DNA from: Clostridium ljungdahlii DSM 13528
Lineage (GTDB): Bacteria > Bacillota > Clostridia > Clostridiales > Clostridiaceae
Length of the DNA stretch: 64,000 nucleotides
NCBI RefSeq assembly: GCF_000143685.1
Contig: NC_014328.1
Location: forward strand, 2,480,001 to 2,544,000
Reading direction: 5' to 3'
Position 1 is the stretch's first letter. Each line of letters opens with the position of its first letter. The notes below the pieces were generated by a model. That model was not told the origin of the DNA, made no database searches, and worked only from the letters and a program-made list of their open reading frames with translations. The position numbers were made by a program, and so were the translations under genes. Shown here piece after piece: positions 25,610-36,107 of the stretch.

Positions 25610-26719
25610 TTATATAACATTACTCCATATATTAATCAGCTTTTTTCCACCATCTATATAGTATATATATGCTGGCTGCCAGTAACTTCCTATATACTCC
25701 CGCTGACGGGTATTTACTGATACAAGTATTTTATTAGGTTTATCTGTTTTTGATATCTTTATTACATTGTACCTTTCAGGAACACCCGGCCATAATCCGC
25801 TTTTTCCAACGCTTAAGGCTCCAGCTCCAATCATAACCATGTTAGGATTTATATTTTGAGGGTTTAGATAATCTAGACTTATGCTCCTATGAACATGGCC
25901 ATGCAAGTAAATTTTAAAATTTTCATTTTGCAGTGCATTTGCAAATGGAATATCATTTCCATAGCTATTTGTAAGATCTACAGGATGATGTCCTACTGCT
26001 ATTTTTATTATATTACTCTGGGGCAACTGTCTTGAAACCTTTATTAATCCATCCGTATCAAAATAGGTCACTTCACGATTGAACTGGTCAATTTGGGCAG
26101 CAGTATTTAACATGAAGAATGCTACTTTTTCATTATCTATAAAATCCCCCAGTATAACTTTAAGCTGTTCTTTAGGATTATCTGGGAAAGGGACTTTATA
26201 TAACATCTCATACAAATATCTGCTGTAGTTTGTAAATTTTTTATACCATTCTGCATCATTTCTTTTTAAATAAAACAAATCAGTTCCAACATTAGTAACT
26301 ACTTTATCGTTAGGTCCAGGAGTACCGATAGTTAAATGATAGCTGCTCATAGTAACATTCCAACTTAAATCATGATTTCCAGGTACTATAATTATTTTTT
26401 GGTAAGGTACTTTAAGTTCTTTACTCAATATATCTATAAACTTGAATGCTTTTTCAAAGGATGATTCTGAATCGCCACGTTCAACAAAATCTCCACTAAT
26501 TACTACGTAATCAATATCAGTTAGCTTTATGCTGCTTTCAGGATTGTCAAAGTAAACCTTTTTTAAGTCACTTATTAAAAGGTATGCTTCATTTTTTTCA
26601 TCGATGTCTGTTGTATAGTGCAAATCACTTAAATCTAGTATAATTCCTTCTTTTTTAGATGCTGAACTAACTTCCCTTTGTGAGTGAGTTTTTATTTTTC
26701 CTTTTGAATCATGTTCCAT
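25610..26719 (-). CDS. Calcineurin-like metallophosphoesterase
   Basis: 369 residues, cytoplasmic by sequence. It has the full metal-site motif set: LSDLHY (about 30), GDFVERGD, PGNHDLSW, VGHHPVD and LHGHVHRS. The family cleaves phosphodiesters or monoesters with a two-metal centre. Single gene with its own terminator. The neighbours give no clue to the substrate, which could be a nucleotide, a phospholipid head group or a nucleic acid. Confidence 0.88.
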   Translation of the reverse strand: MEHDSKGKIKTHSQREVSSASKKEGIILDLSDLHYTTDIDEKNEAYLLISDLKKVYFDNPESSIKLTDIDYVVISGDFVERGDSESSFEKAFKFIDILSKELKVPYQKIIIVPGNHDLSWNVTMSSYHLTIGTPGPNDKVVTNVGTDLFYLKRNDAEWYKKFTNYSRYLYEMLYKVPFPDNPKEQLKVILGDFIDNEKVAFFMLNTAAQIDQFNREVTYFDTDGLIKVSRQLPQSNIIKIAVGHHPVDLTNSYGNDIPFANALQNENFKIYLHGHVHRSISLDYLNPQNINPNMVMIGAGALSVGKSGLWPGVPERYNVIKISKTDKPNKILVSVNTRQREYIGSYWQPAYIYYIDGGKKLINIWSNVI

Positions 26720-26826
26720 ATTCTCATCCCCAAATTTAACGATATTTGATTGTTTAAAATTTTTATTTTGCTATTATATAATACTCGTTAATAGATACAA
26801 GGTTCCAATATTTAATAAAGACACTA

Positions 26827-26871
26827 CAAAAAAGAAACCTCTTCGTGAGAACACAAAGAGGTTTCTTTTTT
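26827..26871 (-). terminator. Terminator of the Cys-rich protein gene
   Basis: AAAAAAGAAACCTCTT / AAAGAGGTTTCTTTTTT, 16-bp stem with a long T-run on the minus strand. Confidence 0.85.
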
Positions 26872-26886
26872 GTAACTATACTTTTT

Positions 26887-27237
26887 TTACATAGCCCTCA
26901 TTCTTCTACACTCATCAGCACATTGACGACATGCATCTGCACACATTCTACAGTGTTCATCGTTGAATTTACTGCATTCAGATGCACATTCATCACAAAT
27001 TATTGCACACAAATTACAAATATCATTTGCATGATATCCTCTTCTAGCCATAGTAGTTGCAGCTGTTCTACAAATTTCTGCACAATCAACTAAATCAACT
27101 ATACAATGTTCTCTTGCCTTTACATCTGGTTCTGACAGGCACATTCTGAAACATTCTTCACATAATTGCATACATTTATTGCAAGAATCAATACATGATT
27201 GATACTGAGCATTTGGAGCCATTAAAGTTGAATTCAT
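26887..27237 (-). CDS. Four-helix-bundle copper-storage-like (Csp) protein
   Basis: 116 residues with 19 cysteines by my count, mostly as CxxxC or CxxC pairs facing one side of each helix: CIDSCNKCMQLCEECFRMC, CIVDLVDCAEIC, CNLCAIICDECASEC and CRMCADACRQCADEC. This matches cytosolic Csp3/DUF326-type proteins, which bind many Cu(I) ions inside a helical tube. There is no signal peptide, so it acts in the cytoplasm. Single gene with a strong ribosome site and terminator. No copper ATPase or sensor is adjacent. Confidence 0.85.
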   Translation of the reverse strand: MNSTLMAPNAQYQSCIDSCNKCMQLCEECFRMCLSEPDVKAREHCIVDLVDCAEICRTAATTMARRGYHANDICNLCAIICDECASECSKFNDEHCRMCADACRQCADECRRMRAM

Positions 27238-27599
27238 AATCTAAACCCTCCTTAAAATTGATACCTATATTCTACAAATTTTATTTTGCTCTAAATATTT
27301 GACTTTATACATTTAATAGCATCTCTATATTTTAGAAAAGCCCTCAATAACTAATAGACCTCAACTTTCGCAAGTTAAGAATTAATAATGAAAATTTAAT
27401 AGTGACGGAAAAAAATCCACATTATAAACAATTTTCATGACTAAATTTAAGAAATTGTTAACAAGTATAGAATAATTGTTACAACATATTTGAAAATATA
27501 TACTTCTTTTCAAATTTAATTGAGTTAAAATTTCCCCTATGATATGGTTGAAGGGGGTTTTATAATACTAAACTAATTGCACTTTTATATGTACAAAAC

Positions 27600-27730
27600 A
27601 TCAATGAATCTTACTTAGTGGGAGTTTTGTTTCTCCCTCTAAGTTTAGATGAATTATCTAGGGGCGTAGCTACTGTTAGCTCCCACTTTGATAGAAGTGG
27701 GAGTATTACATTAGGTAACCATCAGATAAA
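27600..27730 (+). repeat. Structured dispersed repeat, copy C
   Basis: Plus-strand copy of the element at 10664, in the 560-base gap before the chemoreceptor gene. It keeps all stems, with TTAGGTAACC in place of GTAGGTAGCC near the end. The rest of the gap is AT-rich with a short AACTT/AAGTT hairpin near 27363 and no gene that I can see. Confidence 0.85.
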
Positions 27731-27796
27731 TAATATACGCAATCCACATTAATATTAAAGAATCCATATAAAAACATTTGAAAAGGGGTAATTTAG

Positions 27797-29845
27797 TTGA
27801 AATTAAGAAGTATGCAAGGAAAAATTTTAGCATGTATCTTGCCATTAGTTTTATTAGGAACATCTATAGTATCCTTTATTGGATATACTAATTCTAAAAA
27901 TATGATCAATGCTCAAATTGATGAAAAAATGGACTATAAGTTACGTGAGTCTGTAGAAAACATGCAAAAACTTCTATTAAAGAATGGTAAAGTAGCTGAA
28001 ACTTTGGCCAAAGTAGCCGAAACTTCAGGGGGTACTTTAAGCCCAGACGCTTATAAATCCTTATTGGAGAACTTCGTAAAAACTAATGAGGAAACATATG
28101 GTTCAGGAGTCTGGTATGAACCAAATAAATATAATGCAAGCCAAAAATACTATGGACCCTATGCATATAAAAATAACGGTAATGTAGAATATACAGATGA
28201 GTATAGTAATGAAACTTATAATTATTTCAAGTATGATTGGTATAAAAACGCCAAAAATACAAATAAGAGCTTAGTTTGGTCTCTGCCATACTATGATGAC
28301 ACTAGTAAAGTTACCATGGTTACTGCAGCATCACCTTTCTATGATCAAAACAAGCAGTTTATGGGTGTTTGCACAGCAGACATGGATTTAACTAGTCTAC
28401 AAAAAGCTATACAAGACATGAAGTTTGGTACAAGTGGTAGAGCCTTCCTTTTAAGTAGCGATGGGACATATATATCAGCCCCAGATAAAAGCAAAATTAT
28501 GAAAGTTAAAATTTCAAATGACAGTAATAGTAGTTTAGCAGCTATTGGAAATGACATTGTAAAACAGAAAAGTGGTGAAAACACTTTCTACCAAAATAAT
28601 GATAAATATAGAGTATATTATACTACAGTCCCAGAAACAGGTTGGACAATAGCCATAACTGTTTCTCAATCGGAATTATATGCTCCACTTAAGTCTTTCC
28701 TTTTTAAAACAATACTTACATTTTTGGTAATTATTGTTTTAAGCGTACTTGTAGCAATTTGGTTTAGTAGACAAATTAGGAAAAACATATCAAAAGTTAA
28801 TGAATTAGTACATGCTGTTTCTAAGGGAGATTTAACAAAAACATTAGAAATAAGCACAAAAGATGAGTTAAATATTATGAGTAAAAATTTGAATAGTATG
28901 ACTGCAGGCTTAAAAAATATGATTTCAGGGGTTTCTGAAAGTATAGAGCAGATAGTTTCTATTTCAGAAGAATTAGCTGCTAGTTCCGAGCAGACAGAAA
29001 CCACTGCAAGCCAAATAGCAACATCTGTCTCTCATATAGCTGAAGGCAGCAGCAGCCAGGTAGCAGATGCAGATAAAACAGTAAATAATATGACCAATAT
29101 TTATGGAGATATAGATAAAATATCCGAAAAGGTACAAGACGTTACAAATCATTCTGTTGAGACTTATAAAAAAGCCGAAGAAGGTACAAGTGTGGTAAAT
29201 AATGCTGTAGAACAGATGGAAATCATAGATAATAATACTACAGTATTATCAAAAGTTGTAAATATACTAAATAGTAAATCAGGAGAAATCGGAAATATAA
29301 GTTCTATTATTATAGATGTATCGGAACAAACTAATTTACTTGCCTTAAATGCAGCTATAGAAGCTGCCAGAGCCGGAGAACATGGAAAAGGATTTGCCGT
29401 TGTAGCAGAAGAAGTAAGGGTATTAGCAGAACAATCATCTAATTCATCTACTCAAATTAATGTACTTATTAAAGAAATACAAAATGAAATTCAAAAAGCA
29501 GTTACTTCCATGCAAGAAAGCAGTAAATCAGTTAAAGTGGGTATTAATTTAGTTAAAAATACAGGATCTTCTTTTGATGAAATATTAAAAGATATAAGTA
29601 GTGTTTCTGATCAAATACAATATGTAGCTAAGGGAGTACACCAAATTACAACTTCCATACAGGATATGGTTAATTCAGTAAACAAAATATCAGATATTTC
29701 TAAGGAGTCATCAGAAAGTATACAAAGTATAGCAGCCTCCTCCGAGGAACAAATGGCTATTATGAAAGAAGTAGCAGAAGTATCAGAGAATTTATCTAAT
29801 ATGGCTGTAAAATTAGGCTCAGATATAAATACGTTTAAGATATAA
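27797..29845 (+). CDS. Methyl-accepting chemotaxis protein, dCache sensor
   Basis: 682 residues. N-terminal membrane segment (about 10-30), a long extracellular double-Cache domain (about 35-295) with GVWYEPNKY and [17 protein letters not shown] at its end, second membrane segment (about 300-322), HAMP, and a cytoplasmic signalling domain with the hairpin tip [23 protein letters not shown] split as usual. The start is a TTG preceded by AAAAGGGG. It is a chemoreceptor that passes a ligand signal to CheA/CheW. The ligand is unknown. No other chemotaxis gene is adjacent. Confidence 0.9.
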   Translation: MKLRSMQGKILACILPLVLLGTSIVSFIGYTNSKNMINAQIDEKMDYKLRESVENMQKLLLKNGKVAETLAKVAETSGGTLSPDAYKSLLENFVKTNEETYGSGVWYEPNKYNASQKYYGPYAYKNNGNVEYTDEYSNETYNYFKYDWYKNAKNTNKSLVWSLPYYDDTSKVTMVTAASPFYDQNKQFMGVCTADMDLTSLQKAIQDMKFGTSGRAFLLSSDGTYISAPDKSKIMKVKISNDSNSSLAAIGNDIVKQKSGENTFYQNNDKYRVYYTTVPETGWTIAITVSQSELYAPLKSFLFKTILTFLVIIVLSVLVAIWFSRQIRKNISKVNELVHAVSKGDLTKTLEISTKDELNIMSKNLNSMTAGLKNMISGVSESIEQIVSISEELAASSEQTETTASQIATSVSHIAEGSSSQVADADKTVNNMTNIYGDIDKISEKVQDVTNHSVETYKKAEEGTSVVNNAVEQMEIIDNNTTVLSKVVNILNSKSGEIGNISSIIIDVSEQTNLLALNAAIEAARAGEHGKGFAVVAEEVRVLAEQSSNSSTQINVLIKEIQNEIQKAVTSMQESSKSVKVGINLVKNTGSSFDEILKDISSVSDQIQYVAKGVHQITTSIQDMVNSVNKISDISKESSESIQSIAASSEEQMAIMKEVAEVSENLSNMAVKLGSDINTFKI

Positions 29846-29867
29846 AAATAATTAATATATATATAAA

Positions 29868-29917
29868 GAACGTGCCTAGATTAGTGTAAATTAAATCTAG
29901 GCACGTTCCTCTTTTCA
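29868..29917 (+). terminator. Terminator of the dCache chemoreceptor gene
   Basis: GAACGTGCCTAGATT / AATCTAGGCACGTTC with a loop of about 11 bases, followed by CTCTTTT. Confidence 0.75.
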
Positions 29918-30020
29918 TTTATTAATTGTTCATCTTATTTACCATATTACTTACTTGACAGAAGCTGTAATAAAACTTATTGTATAAATACATACAAATT
30001 TAATGAAAGAAGGAACATAA

Positions 30021-30545
30021 ATGAAAAATCCTATAGTTACAATTGAAATGGAAAACAGTAAATTAATAGAAATAGAACTTTATCCCGACACCGCCCCAAA
30101 TACAGTAAATAATTTTATATCATTAGTTAAAAAGGGATTTTATAATGGTACAATTTTTCACAGGATTATACCTGGATTCATGATTCAAGGAGGAGATCCT
30201 GAAGGTACAGGAATGGGCGGCCCAGGTTACTCGATTAAGGGTGAATTTTCAGCAAATAATTTTGAAAATAATTTGAAACATGAAAAAGGTGTAATCTCCA
30301 TGGCTAGAACTATGGCTCCTAATTCTGCAGGCTCACAATTTTTTATAATGACAGATAATGCGCCTCATCTTGATGGTCAGTATGCTGCTTTTGGAAAAGT
30401 TGTAGAAGGAATTGAGGCAGTAGATGAAATCGTAGCACAAGAAAGAGATTACAACGATAAGCCTTATGAAGACCAAAAGATGAAAAATGTAACTGTAGAT
30501 ACTTTTGGCAAAGAATACGATGAACCACAAAAGACAAATGATTAA
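30021..30545 (+). CDS. Peptidyl-prolyl cis-trans isomerase, cyclophilin type
   Basis: 174 residues, cytoplasmic. Cyclophilin motifs: FHRIIPGFMIQGGDPEGTGM (about 48-67), MARTMAPNSAGSQFFIM and HLDGQYAAFGKVVEG. The usual active-site Arg, Phe, Met and Gln of FHRxxxxFMxQGG are present. It accelerates proline isomerisation in protein folding. Followed 30 bases later by a membrane protein gene and possibly cotranscribed with it. Confidence 0.93.
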   Translation: MKNPIVTIEMENSKLIEIELYPDTAPNTVNNFISLVKKGFYNGTIFHRIIPGFMIQGGDPEGTGMGGPGYSIKGEFSANNFENNLKHEKGVISMARTMAPNSAGSQFFIMTDNAPHLDGQYAAFGKVVEGIEAVDEIVAQERDYNDKPYEDQKMKNVTVDTFGKEYDEPQKTND

Positions 30546-30574
30546 AATAAATAATTAGGTTAGGAGATAAATAT

Positions 30575-31096
30575 ATGGTTTTTTTCGGACACCTTGGCCC
30601 CACAACAGCAGTTTTCAAATTCTATGAAAAGATCAGCAAAAAAGAAACAATTGATTATAGAGTTGTTCTTGTTGGGTCAATACTTCCTGACCTCATAGAT
30701 AAGCCCATAGGAGCATTTCTATTTAGGAACACCTTCCATAATAGTCGTATATTTGGACATACACTTTTATTTTCCCTTTTGCTTCTATTAATAGGTATAG
30801 GTCGTATTAAAAAAAATAAAGGGAACCGTGTTTTCACACTTGGTATTTCAACTTCAATCCATCTAATACTTGATAGTATGCAGCTATATAAAGGAATACT
30901 TTTTTGGCCATTTTTAGGATTTAAATTTCCTGAAAGACCAGAAGGAAATTGGGCAGAAGGAACACTTCAAAGACTTCTTACAGATCCCTCCTACTACATA
31001 ACTGAAATAGTAGGATTTATAATTATTATGTATTTTTTTATAAAACTTATAAAAAATAAAAGGTTAAATGAATTCATTCGAAATGGTAAGCTTTAA
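30575..31096 (+). CDS. Membrane-bound metal-dependent hydrolase, YdjM/DUF457-like
   Basis: 173 residues with about four membrane segments. It has the family's conserved histidine/aspartate motifs: GHLGPT near the start, GSILPDLIDKP (about 33-43), RIFGHTLLFSLL (about 56-67) and SIHLILDSMQ (about 93-102). These suggest a metal site within or at the membrane. The activity is unknown for the family. It shares the direction of the cyclophilin gene. Confidence 0.72.
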   Translation: MVFFGHLGPTTAVFKFYEKISKKETIDYRVVLVGSILPDLIDKPIGAFLFRNTFHNSRIFGHTLLFSLLLLLIGIGRIKKNKGNRVFTLGISTSIHLILDSMQLYKGILFWPFLGFKFPERPEGNWAEGTLQRLLTDPSYYITEIVGFIIIMYFFIKLIKNKRLNEFIRNGKL

Positions 31097-31132
31097 TTAA
31101 ACGCAGTATCCTAAATCAAGTGATTTATCAGA

Positions 31133-31168
31133 TAAAAAAACATGCGATTATATTCGCATGTTTTTTAT
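31133..31168. terminator. Bidirectional terminator
   Basis: AAAAAACATGCGA / TCGCATGTTTTTT between the convergent hydrolase and chemoreceptor genes. Confidence 0.85.
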
Positions 31169-31203
31169 TATACTTAAAACTATATAAATAAACTTTTAAA
31201 TAT

Positions 31204-32919
31204 CTATACAGTAAATTTATGAATCATTTCATCAAGATTTTGTGCAAGTTCCGATTGAGTTTGTGCAGATTTTGCTATATCCTGTATTGCAGTGGAAACT
31301 TCATTTACACTACCTAATATTTCTTCAGACCCTGATGCAGATTCCTGCGTAGTTGAGGATATATTATCAATAGCTGACGTTACTTGATCTACAGTTTGGC
31401 TCATCTTATTTGCAGCTGATGCTATACCTGCAGCCATGTTATTCATAAATTCAGAATCCCTATCATATGCCATACCTGTTTCCAGAAGCAGTTTTTGGCT
31501 TGGTTTTACATTATTATTTATGTACTCCAGTATATCTTTTGCACTGTTAGATAAATTATTAAAAGCATCTTGAACTTGCACTACCATACTCTGAATTTGT
31601 GTAACAGCCTTTGCTGATTCCTCTGACAGTCCCCTTACTTCTTCTGCCACTACTGCAAATCCTTTACCGTGTTCTCCAGCACTAGCTGCTTCTATAGCTG
31701 CATTTAAAGCCAATAAATTTGTCTGTTCTGCTATATCTCCTATAGAATCAGCCATTACTTTTACCTTATCAACAACTTTTCCTGCTTCTATAGCCTTTAC
31801 AATGTTGTCATGCTTTTCACTATAAATTTTATCTCCATTTTCTATATCTGCTTTAGCCTTAGTTTTCACTTCAGCTGCCCGTGCTTTTATTTCTTTTACT
31901 GAAGACGACGCATTATCAGCCTTATTTGCAAGTTCAGCTGTAGTTGAATTTATTTCCTGAACAGCAGCATCTACTTCTTCCGTTACAGCACTTAATTTTT
32001 CATTACCCTTTGCTATTTGTTCAGTGGACTCATTTACAGTTTCTATACTAGCATAAACTTCTTCTGTCGTTGCAGACAGTTCTTCACTAGAAGCACTTAT
32101 ATCTGTAGAACTATTACTAATTTGCAAAATTAAATTTCTTATATTCTCTACTGACTTATTTAAAGCTTCAGCAAGTTTACCAATTTCGTCTTTACTATTA
32201 ACATTTATTTTTTGCGTTAAGTCCCCTCTTCCAATAGCTTCTCCCAATTGTAATATCTTTTTTACTTTCCTCGATATCATTTTAGCTATTAGTATTCCTA
32301 GTAACACAGAAACAACCAACCCTAAAACAGTTACAATTACAATAAAAGTAAAAGCACTAGCCGTCATCTTGTCATTAACCGCATCCTTCTCATCAGCCCA
32401 CTTAACATTGAGATTAATCATATTATCTATTTGACTATTGAATTTTTTCCTTACAGGGGTAATTGTACGGAAAACCTTAAGTGCTTCATCATAGTTATTT
32501 TTACTAACAAGCTTTATAACTTGCTCACGAATGTCTCTATATTCATTTACTGACTTTTTTAGTTCTTCAAATAGCTTTCTATCTTCATCCTTTGTAATAG
32601 AACTTTCATAATTGTTCATAATTTTAGTATTATCTTCTTTTAAATTAGCCATTTCCTTTTTTATACTATCAAGTTCATTTCTATCCCTTTTGTATACAAG
32701 AGAAAGTAGGTCTGCCCTAATTTCCGTTTGATTGTCCTTTAAAGCTCTAATAGCATTTATGCCAGCTAAATTGTCATTATGCATGTCAGCTGCATTTTTA
32801 CCTATTTGCCCTATATAGATTCCTCCAATTATGCCTACTATTATTATAAATAGAGATGTTAAAATAGATATTGACATTATTTTTTGAACCATTTTTAAAT
32901 TGCTAAACCATTGTTTCAT
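31204..32919 (-). CDS. Methyl-accepting chemotaxis protein, 4HB sensor
   Basis: 571 residues: N-terminal membrane segment (about 12-32), four-helix-bundle sensor (about 35-185) with [20 protein letters not shown], second membrane segment (about 188-212), HAMP, and the signalling domain with [20 protein letters not shown] at the tip and a C-terminal [15 protein letters not shown]. Transcribed opposite to the other chemoreceptor in the window and not adjacent to che genes. Ligand unknown. Confidence 0.9.
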   Translation of the reverse strand: MKQWFSNLKMVQKIMSISILTSLFIIIVGIIGGIYIGQIGKNAADMHNDNLAGINAIRALKDNQTEIRADLLSLVYKRDRNELDSIKKEMANLKEDNTKIMNNYESSITKDEDRKLFEELKKSVNEYRDIREQVIKLVSKNNYDEALKVFRTITPVRKKFNSQIDNMINLNVKWADEKDAVNDKMTASAFTFIVIVTVLGLVVSVLLGILIAKMISRKVKKILQLGEAIGRGDLTQKINVNSKDEIGKLAEALNKSVENIRNLILQISNSSTDISASSEELSATTEEVYASIETVNESTEQIAKGNEKLSAVTEEVDAAVQEINSTTAELANKADNASSSVKEIKARAAEVKTKAKADIENGDKIYSEKHDNIVKAIEAGKVVDKVKVMADSIGDIAEQTNLLALNAAIEAASAGEHGKGFAVVAEEVRGLSEESAKAVTQIQSMVVQVQDAFNNLSNSAKDILEYINNNVKPSQKLLLETGMAYDRDSEFMNNMAAGIASAANKMSQTVDQVTSAIDNISSTTQESASGSEEILGSVNEVSTAIQDIAKSAQTQSELAQNLDEMIHKFTV

Positions 32920-33150
32920 TAAAATTCGTCTCCCTTCACAATTTAATGATCTAGTTTAATATTCGATATTTTTCTGGAACACTTTACAATTGAGCTCATA
33001 TTTTACATTTGTATTCATATTTTATATCTTATTACACTTTAATATTAAATTCGCTTATTAATACAATTTATTTTTAAGCATTGCTTTTTTGTTAAAATCT
33101 TGATTTTTATTTGATATTCTCTTTGTATACATAAGGAAGGAGTATTTATT

Positions 33151-33870
33151 ATGGAAAAAGATTATTTATTGGAAACTCAAAAATTAGCGAAAGTATTTAA
33201 AAAGGATTATGCTGTAAATGAACTTGACATTTCAATTCCAAGGAATCATATTTACGGACTTCTTGGTGCTAATGGTGCAGGGAAATCCACTACATTAAAA
33301 ATGTTAACAGGACTGTTAAAACCAACTTCAGGTAAAATCAATTTTGATGGTCATACATGGACCCGTAAGGATTTAAGAAATATTGGTGCCTTAATTGAAC
33401 AGCCTCCTATTTATGGAAATTTAACTGCAGAGGAAAATCTAAAAGTTCACACCACCCTTTTAGGGTTACCTAACAAACGTATTAAGGAAGTATTAAAAAT
33501 TGTAGACTTAACAGATACAGGTAAAAAGGAAGCTAAAAATTTCTCTATGGGAATGAAACAACGTTTAGGGATTGCCACTGCAATCTTAAATCATCCTAAG
33601 TTACTCATACTAGATGAACCAACTAATGGATTGGATCCTATTGGTATTCAAGACTTACGGAAACTCATAAAGTCCTTTCCAGAGGAAGGGATGACTGTAA
33701 TACTATCCAGCCACATTTTAGCAGAAGTAGAGCAGATCGTAGATTATGTTGGAATTATGAGTCACGGAATATTAGGTTACCAAGGAAAAGTTAACCCAGG
33801 TGAAGATTTAGAAGAACTATTTATGAGTGTTGCAGAAAAAACTACTAGAGGAAGAAGGATTGCCAGATGA
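33151..33870 (+). CDS. ABC exporter ATP-binding protein, lantibiotic-immunity (LanF/CprA) type
   Basis: 239 residues with Walker A LLGANGAGKSTTLK (about 37-50), signature FSMGMKQRLGIA, Walker B LLILDEPTNGLDP and H-loop LSSHIL. The Q-loop region IGALIEQPPIYGNLTAEEN has the glutamate-containing form typical of lantibiotic-protection ATPases. It begins a five-gene set (ATPase, two permeases, response regulator, kinase) like cprABC-cprRK of C. difficile or NisFEG/SpaFEG. It should power removal of cationic antimicrobial peptides from the membrane. No lantibiotic biosynthesis genes are near, so it is for protection only. Confidence 0.88.
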   Translation: MEKDYLLETQKLAKVFKKDYAVNELDISIPRNHIYGLLGANGAGKSTTLKMLTGLLKPTSGKINFDGHTWTRKDLRNIGALIEQPPIYGNLTAEENLKVHTTLLGLPNKRIKEVLKIVDLTDTGKKEAKNFSMGMKQRLGIATAILNHPKLLILDEPTNGLDPIGIQDLRKLIKSFPEEGMTVILSSHILAEVEQIVDYVGIMSHGILGYQGKVNPGEDLEELFMSVAEKTTRGRRIAR

Positions 33871-34628
33871 ATAAATATCTAATTGCTGAGAATTTAAAAA
33901 CAAAAAGAACTATGCTTCGTAAAATACTTATTTTTATGCCTATATTATGTACTATTCTTAGCTTTACTTTTGATTTTTTAGGCTTTGGATATTTCACTGC
34001 TGACTCCGTTTTTACTTCTATAAATCATTGGTCATTATTATGGATGCCAGCTTTAATTGCTTTAACTACAAGTATGTTTCACAAACTTGAAGAAAACAGC
34101 ACAGGTTATAAGACGATTTTTTCTTTTCCCATTGATTTAAAGAAGAGCTGGATATCTAAAATTACAATTTTATCATCATTTACATTGATATCCTCTATTT
34201 TTTTATGTGTAATTCTTACTATATTAAATATGACCTTTACTAGGACACAATTAAATGGTGCACCATTTTACTATTGTCTTATAGCCGCTATCATAGACTG
34301 GCTTACATCCCTCTGGCAGATTCCTCTATGCCTATGGTTAAGTAAAAAGATAAATTTCTTTGTCTTATTACTTGGAACCTGTGCAGCTAATATGGAGCTT
34401 GGTGCAGCTTATGCCCCATCCTCTTTATGGTGGCTATCTCCATGGACCTTTCCTCTTAGACTGCAGTGTCCAATATTGCATCATCATCCAAATGGACTAC
34501 CCCTAGAACCAGAAAGCAGCTTATTAAATCCATCAGTTATTCCAGTTGGTATTTTAATAGGAATTTTTCTATTTTTAATTCTAATAACTTTTACCACTTA
34601 TTCATTTAAAAAAAGTGAGGTACATTAA
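33867..34628 (+). CDS. Lantibiotic-immunity ABC permease, LanE/CprB type
   Basis: 253 residues with six membrane segments. It overlaps the ATPase gene by ATGA. The N-terminus NKYLIAENLKTKRTMLRKI and the segment HKLEENSTGYKTIFSFPIDLKKSWISK match MutE/EpiE-type immunity permeases, as does the tail WWLSPWTFPLRLQCPILHHHPNG. It forms the membrane half of the exporter with the next gene. Confidence 0.85.
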   Translation: MNKYLIAENLKTKRTMLRKILIFMPILCTILSFTFDFLGFGYFTADSVFTSINHWSLLWMPALIALTTSMFHKLEENSTGYKTIFSFPIDLKKSWISKITILSSFTLISSIFLCVILTILNMTFTRTQLNGAPFYYCLIAAIIDWLTSLWQIPLCLWLSKKINFFVLLLGTCAANMELGAAYAPSSLWWLSPWTFPLRLQCPILHHHPNGLPLEPESSLLNPSVIPVGILIGIFLFLILITFTTYSFKKSEVH

Positions 34629-34629
34629 T

Positions 34630-35406
34630 ATGATTGAATTTTGGCACAGCTACAAAGCAGAATTTTTTAAAAATAGGCACAGTATTTTTCTCCGGGCACA
34701 TATTGTGCTGCCTTTCCTCTTAGTTTGTCTTATGACTTTTACAAGGCTTGGTAAATCAAGTGATTTGGGGATATTTAGTAACTTTTTTAAACTGATAGGT
34801 TTTGCCTTTTCATTACTTGCTGCAGTACTTTGTGCACTAATTGCTGATCAAGAAAAACAAGCTGGGCATTGTCAAATAATGCTCAGCAAACTTTCCCATA
34901 AAACAACTTCTTTTATAAGTCAACTGTGCATGTTACTTACAATGTGCTTGGGAGCTATATTTTTTGCTATATTACTATTTTTCATATCCATGAAACTTAT
35001 ATTACATATAAACAGCATAAACTATCTTTTATATTTTAAAACAGGGGCTTTAATATTTTTATGTGTTATTTTCCTCTATAGTTTATACTTAATTTTAGCT
35101 TATCATTTTAATACAGCTGTTTGTAATATAACTGGATTTGCCGGGGTCATAATTTGTGCTGTAGCCTCTACAGGACAGGGAGATAGTGTTTGGATGTTCT
35201 TGCCCTGGGTGTGGCCCATACGATTTATAAACTTTATAGTTATATCTCAATACAAGCTTCAAGGGAAAATCCTCCCAAAAGAAATTTTTTTCTCATATAC
35301 CCAAAATGGGCTAAATGCAGGACTAACATCTATGATAATAATGACAATTTGCTGTATTATTTTCTATATACTTTCCTTTCACTTTTGGGAAGGTAGACAA
35401 AAATAA
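34630..35406 (+). CDS. Lantibiotic-immunity ABC permease, LanG/CprC type
   Basis: 258 residues, six membrane segments. I chose the ATG at 34630 (GTGAGG site inside the end of the preceding gene) over the GTG at 34615. Features: ALIADQEKQAGHCQIMLSKL after helix 2 and VWMFLPWVWPIRFIN before the last helices, the WxWPxR motif of MutG/EpiG. It pairs with LanE-type permease and the ATPase. Confidence 0.83.
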   Translation: MIEFWHSYKAEFFKNRHSIFLRAHIVLPFLLVCLMTFTRLGKSSDLGIFSNFFKLIGFAFSLLAAVLCALIADQEKQAGHCQIMLSKLSHKTTSFISQLCMLLTMCLGAIFFAILLFFISMKLILHINSINYLLYFKTGALIFLCVIFLYSLYLILAYHFNTAVCNITGFAGVIICAVASTGQGDSVWMFLPWVWPIRFINFIVISQYKLQGKILPKEIFFSYTQNGLNAGLTSMIIMTICCIIFYILSFHFWEGRQK

Positions 35407-35444
35407 TCAATAAAAGTATCATGTAAACAGTGGGAGGGTAGAAC

Positions 35445-36107
35445 ATGGCAAAAATTTTAGCTGTAGATGATGACAAGCGAATTTTAAAATTGATAAAAAA
35501 TGCTTTGGAATTAAATCATCATGAAGTAATTACACTGCAAGATCCAGAAAATATTCCTATAGAAGAATTTTGTGGATATGATTTGATTTTGCTGGATGTA
35601 ATGATGCCAGAGATAGATGGCTTTGAACTTTGTCAGAAAATACGCAGTACAGTAGATTCTCCAATTATTTTTTTAACAGCAAAAACAGACGAATCATCCA
35701 TCGTAAAAGGGTTAGCCTTTGGCGGGGATGATTATATATCAAAACCTTTTGGAGTAATGGAATTAAATGCTCGTGTTGAAGCATACCTTAGACGTGAAAA
35801 TCGCGGCAAATCAACAAAAAAATTAGTATATGGTGATATTACAATTGATTTTGATAAGAAGGAAATACTGGTCAATAATAATGTCATTGCTTTTACTAAA
35901 AATGAATATAATATTTGCGAATTTTTAGCACTTAATCGAGGCAAAGTATTTACAAAGCAGGCAATTTTTGAGGCAATTTATGATTTGGACAGTGACACTC
36001 AATTTTCGGTAATCACTGAATATATAAGATTAATCCGCAATAAATTTAAAGAATATAATTGTTTTCCTATAGAAACAGTGTGGGGAGTTGGATACATGTG
36101 GAAGTAA
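35445..36107 (+). CDS. OmpR-family response regulator (CprR/NisR-like)
   Basis: 220 residues: receiver domain with the acid pair in KILAVDDDK, phosphorylation site in LILLDVMMPEIDG (Asp near 51), IFLTAKTD and switch Lys in DDYISKPFG. A winged helix (about 125-220) ends in RLIRNKFKEYNCFPIETVWGVGY. It follows the exporter genes by 38 bases and overlaps the kinase gene. It probably activates the exporter operon when the kinase detects peptides. Confidence 0.9.
   Translation: MAKILAVDDDKRILKLIKNALELNHHEVITLQDPENIPIEEFCGYDLILLDVMMPEIDGFELCQKIRSTVDSPIIFLTAKTDESSIVKGLAFGGDDYISKPFGVMELNARVEAYLRRENRGKSTKKLVYGDITIDFDKKEILVNNNVIAFTKNEYNICEFLALNRGKVFTKQAIFEAIYDLDSDTQFSVITEYIRLIRNKFKEYNCFPIETVWGVGYMWK

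Noticed and set aside
27363-27385. Small hairpin CTTAACTTGCGAAAGTTGAGG-like as a terminator
   Set aside because: Short stem without a T-run and not directly after a gene. Not annotated.
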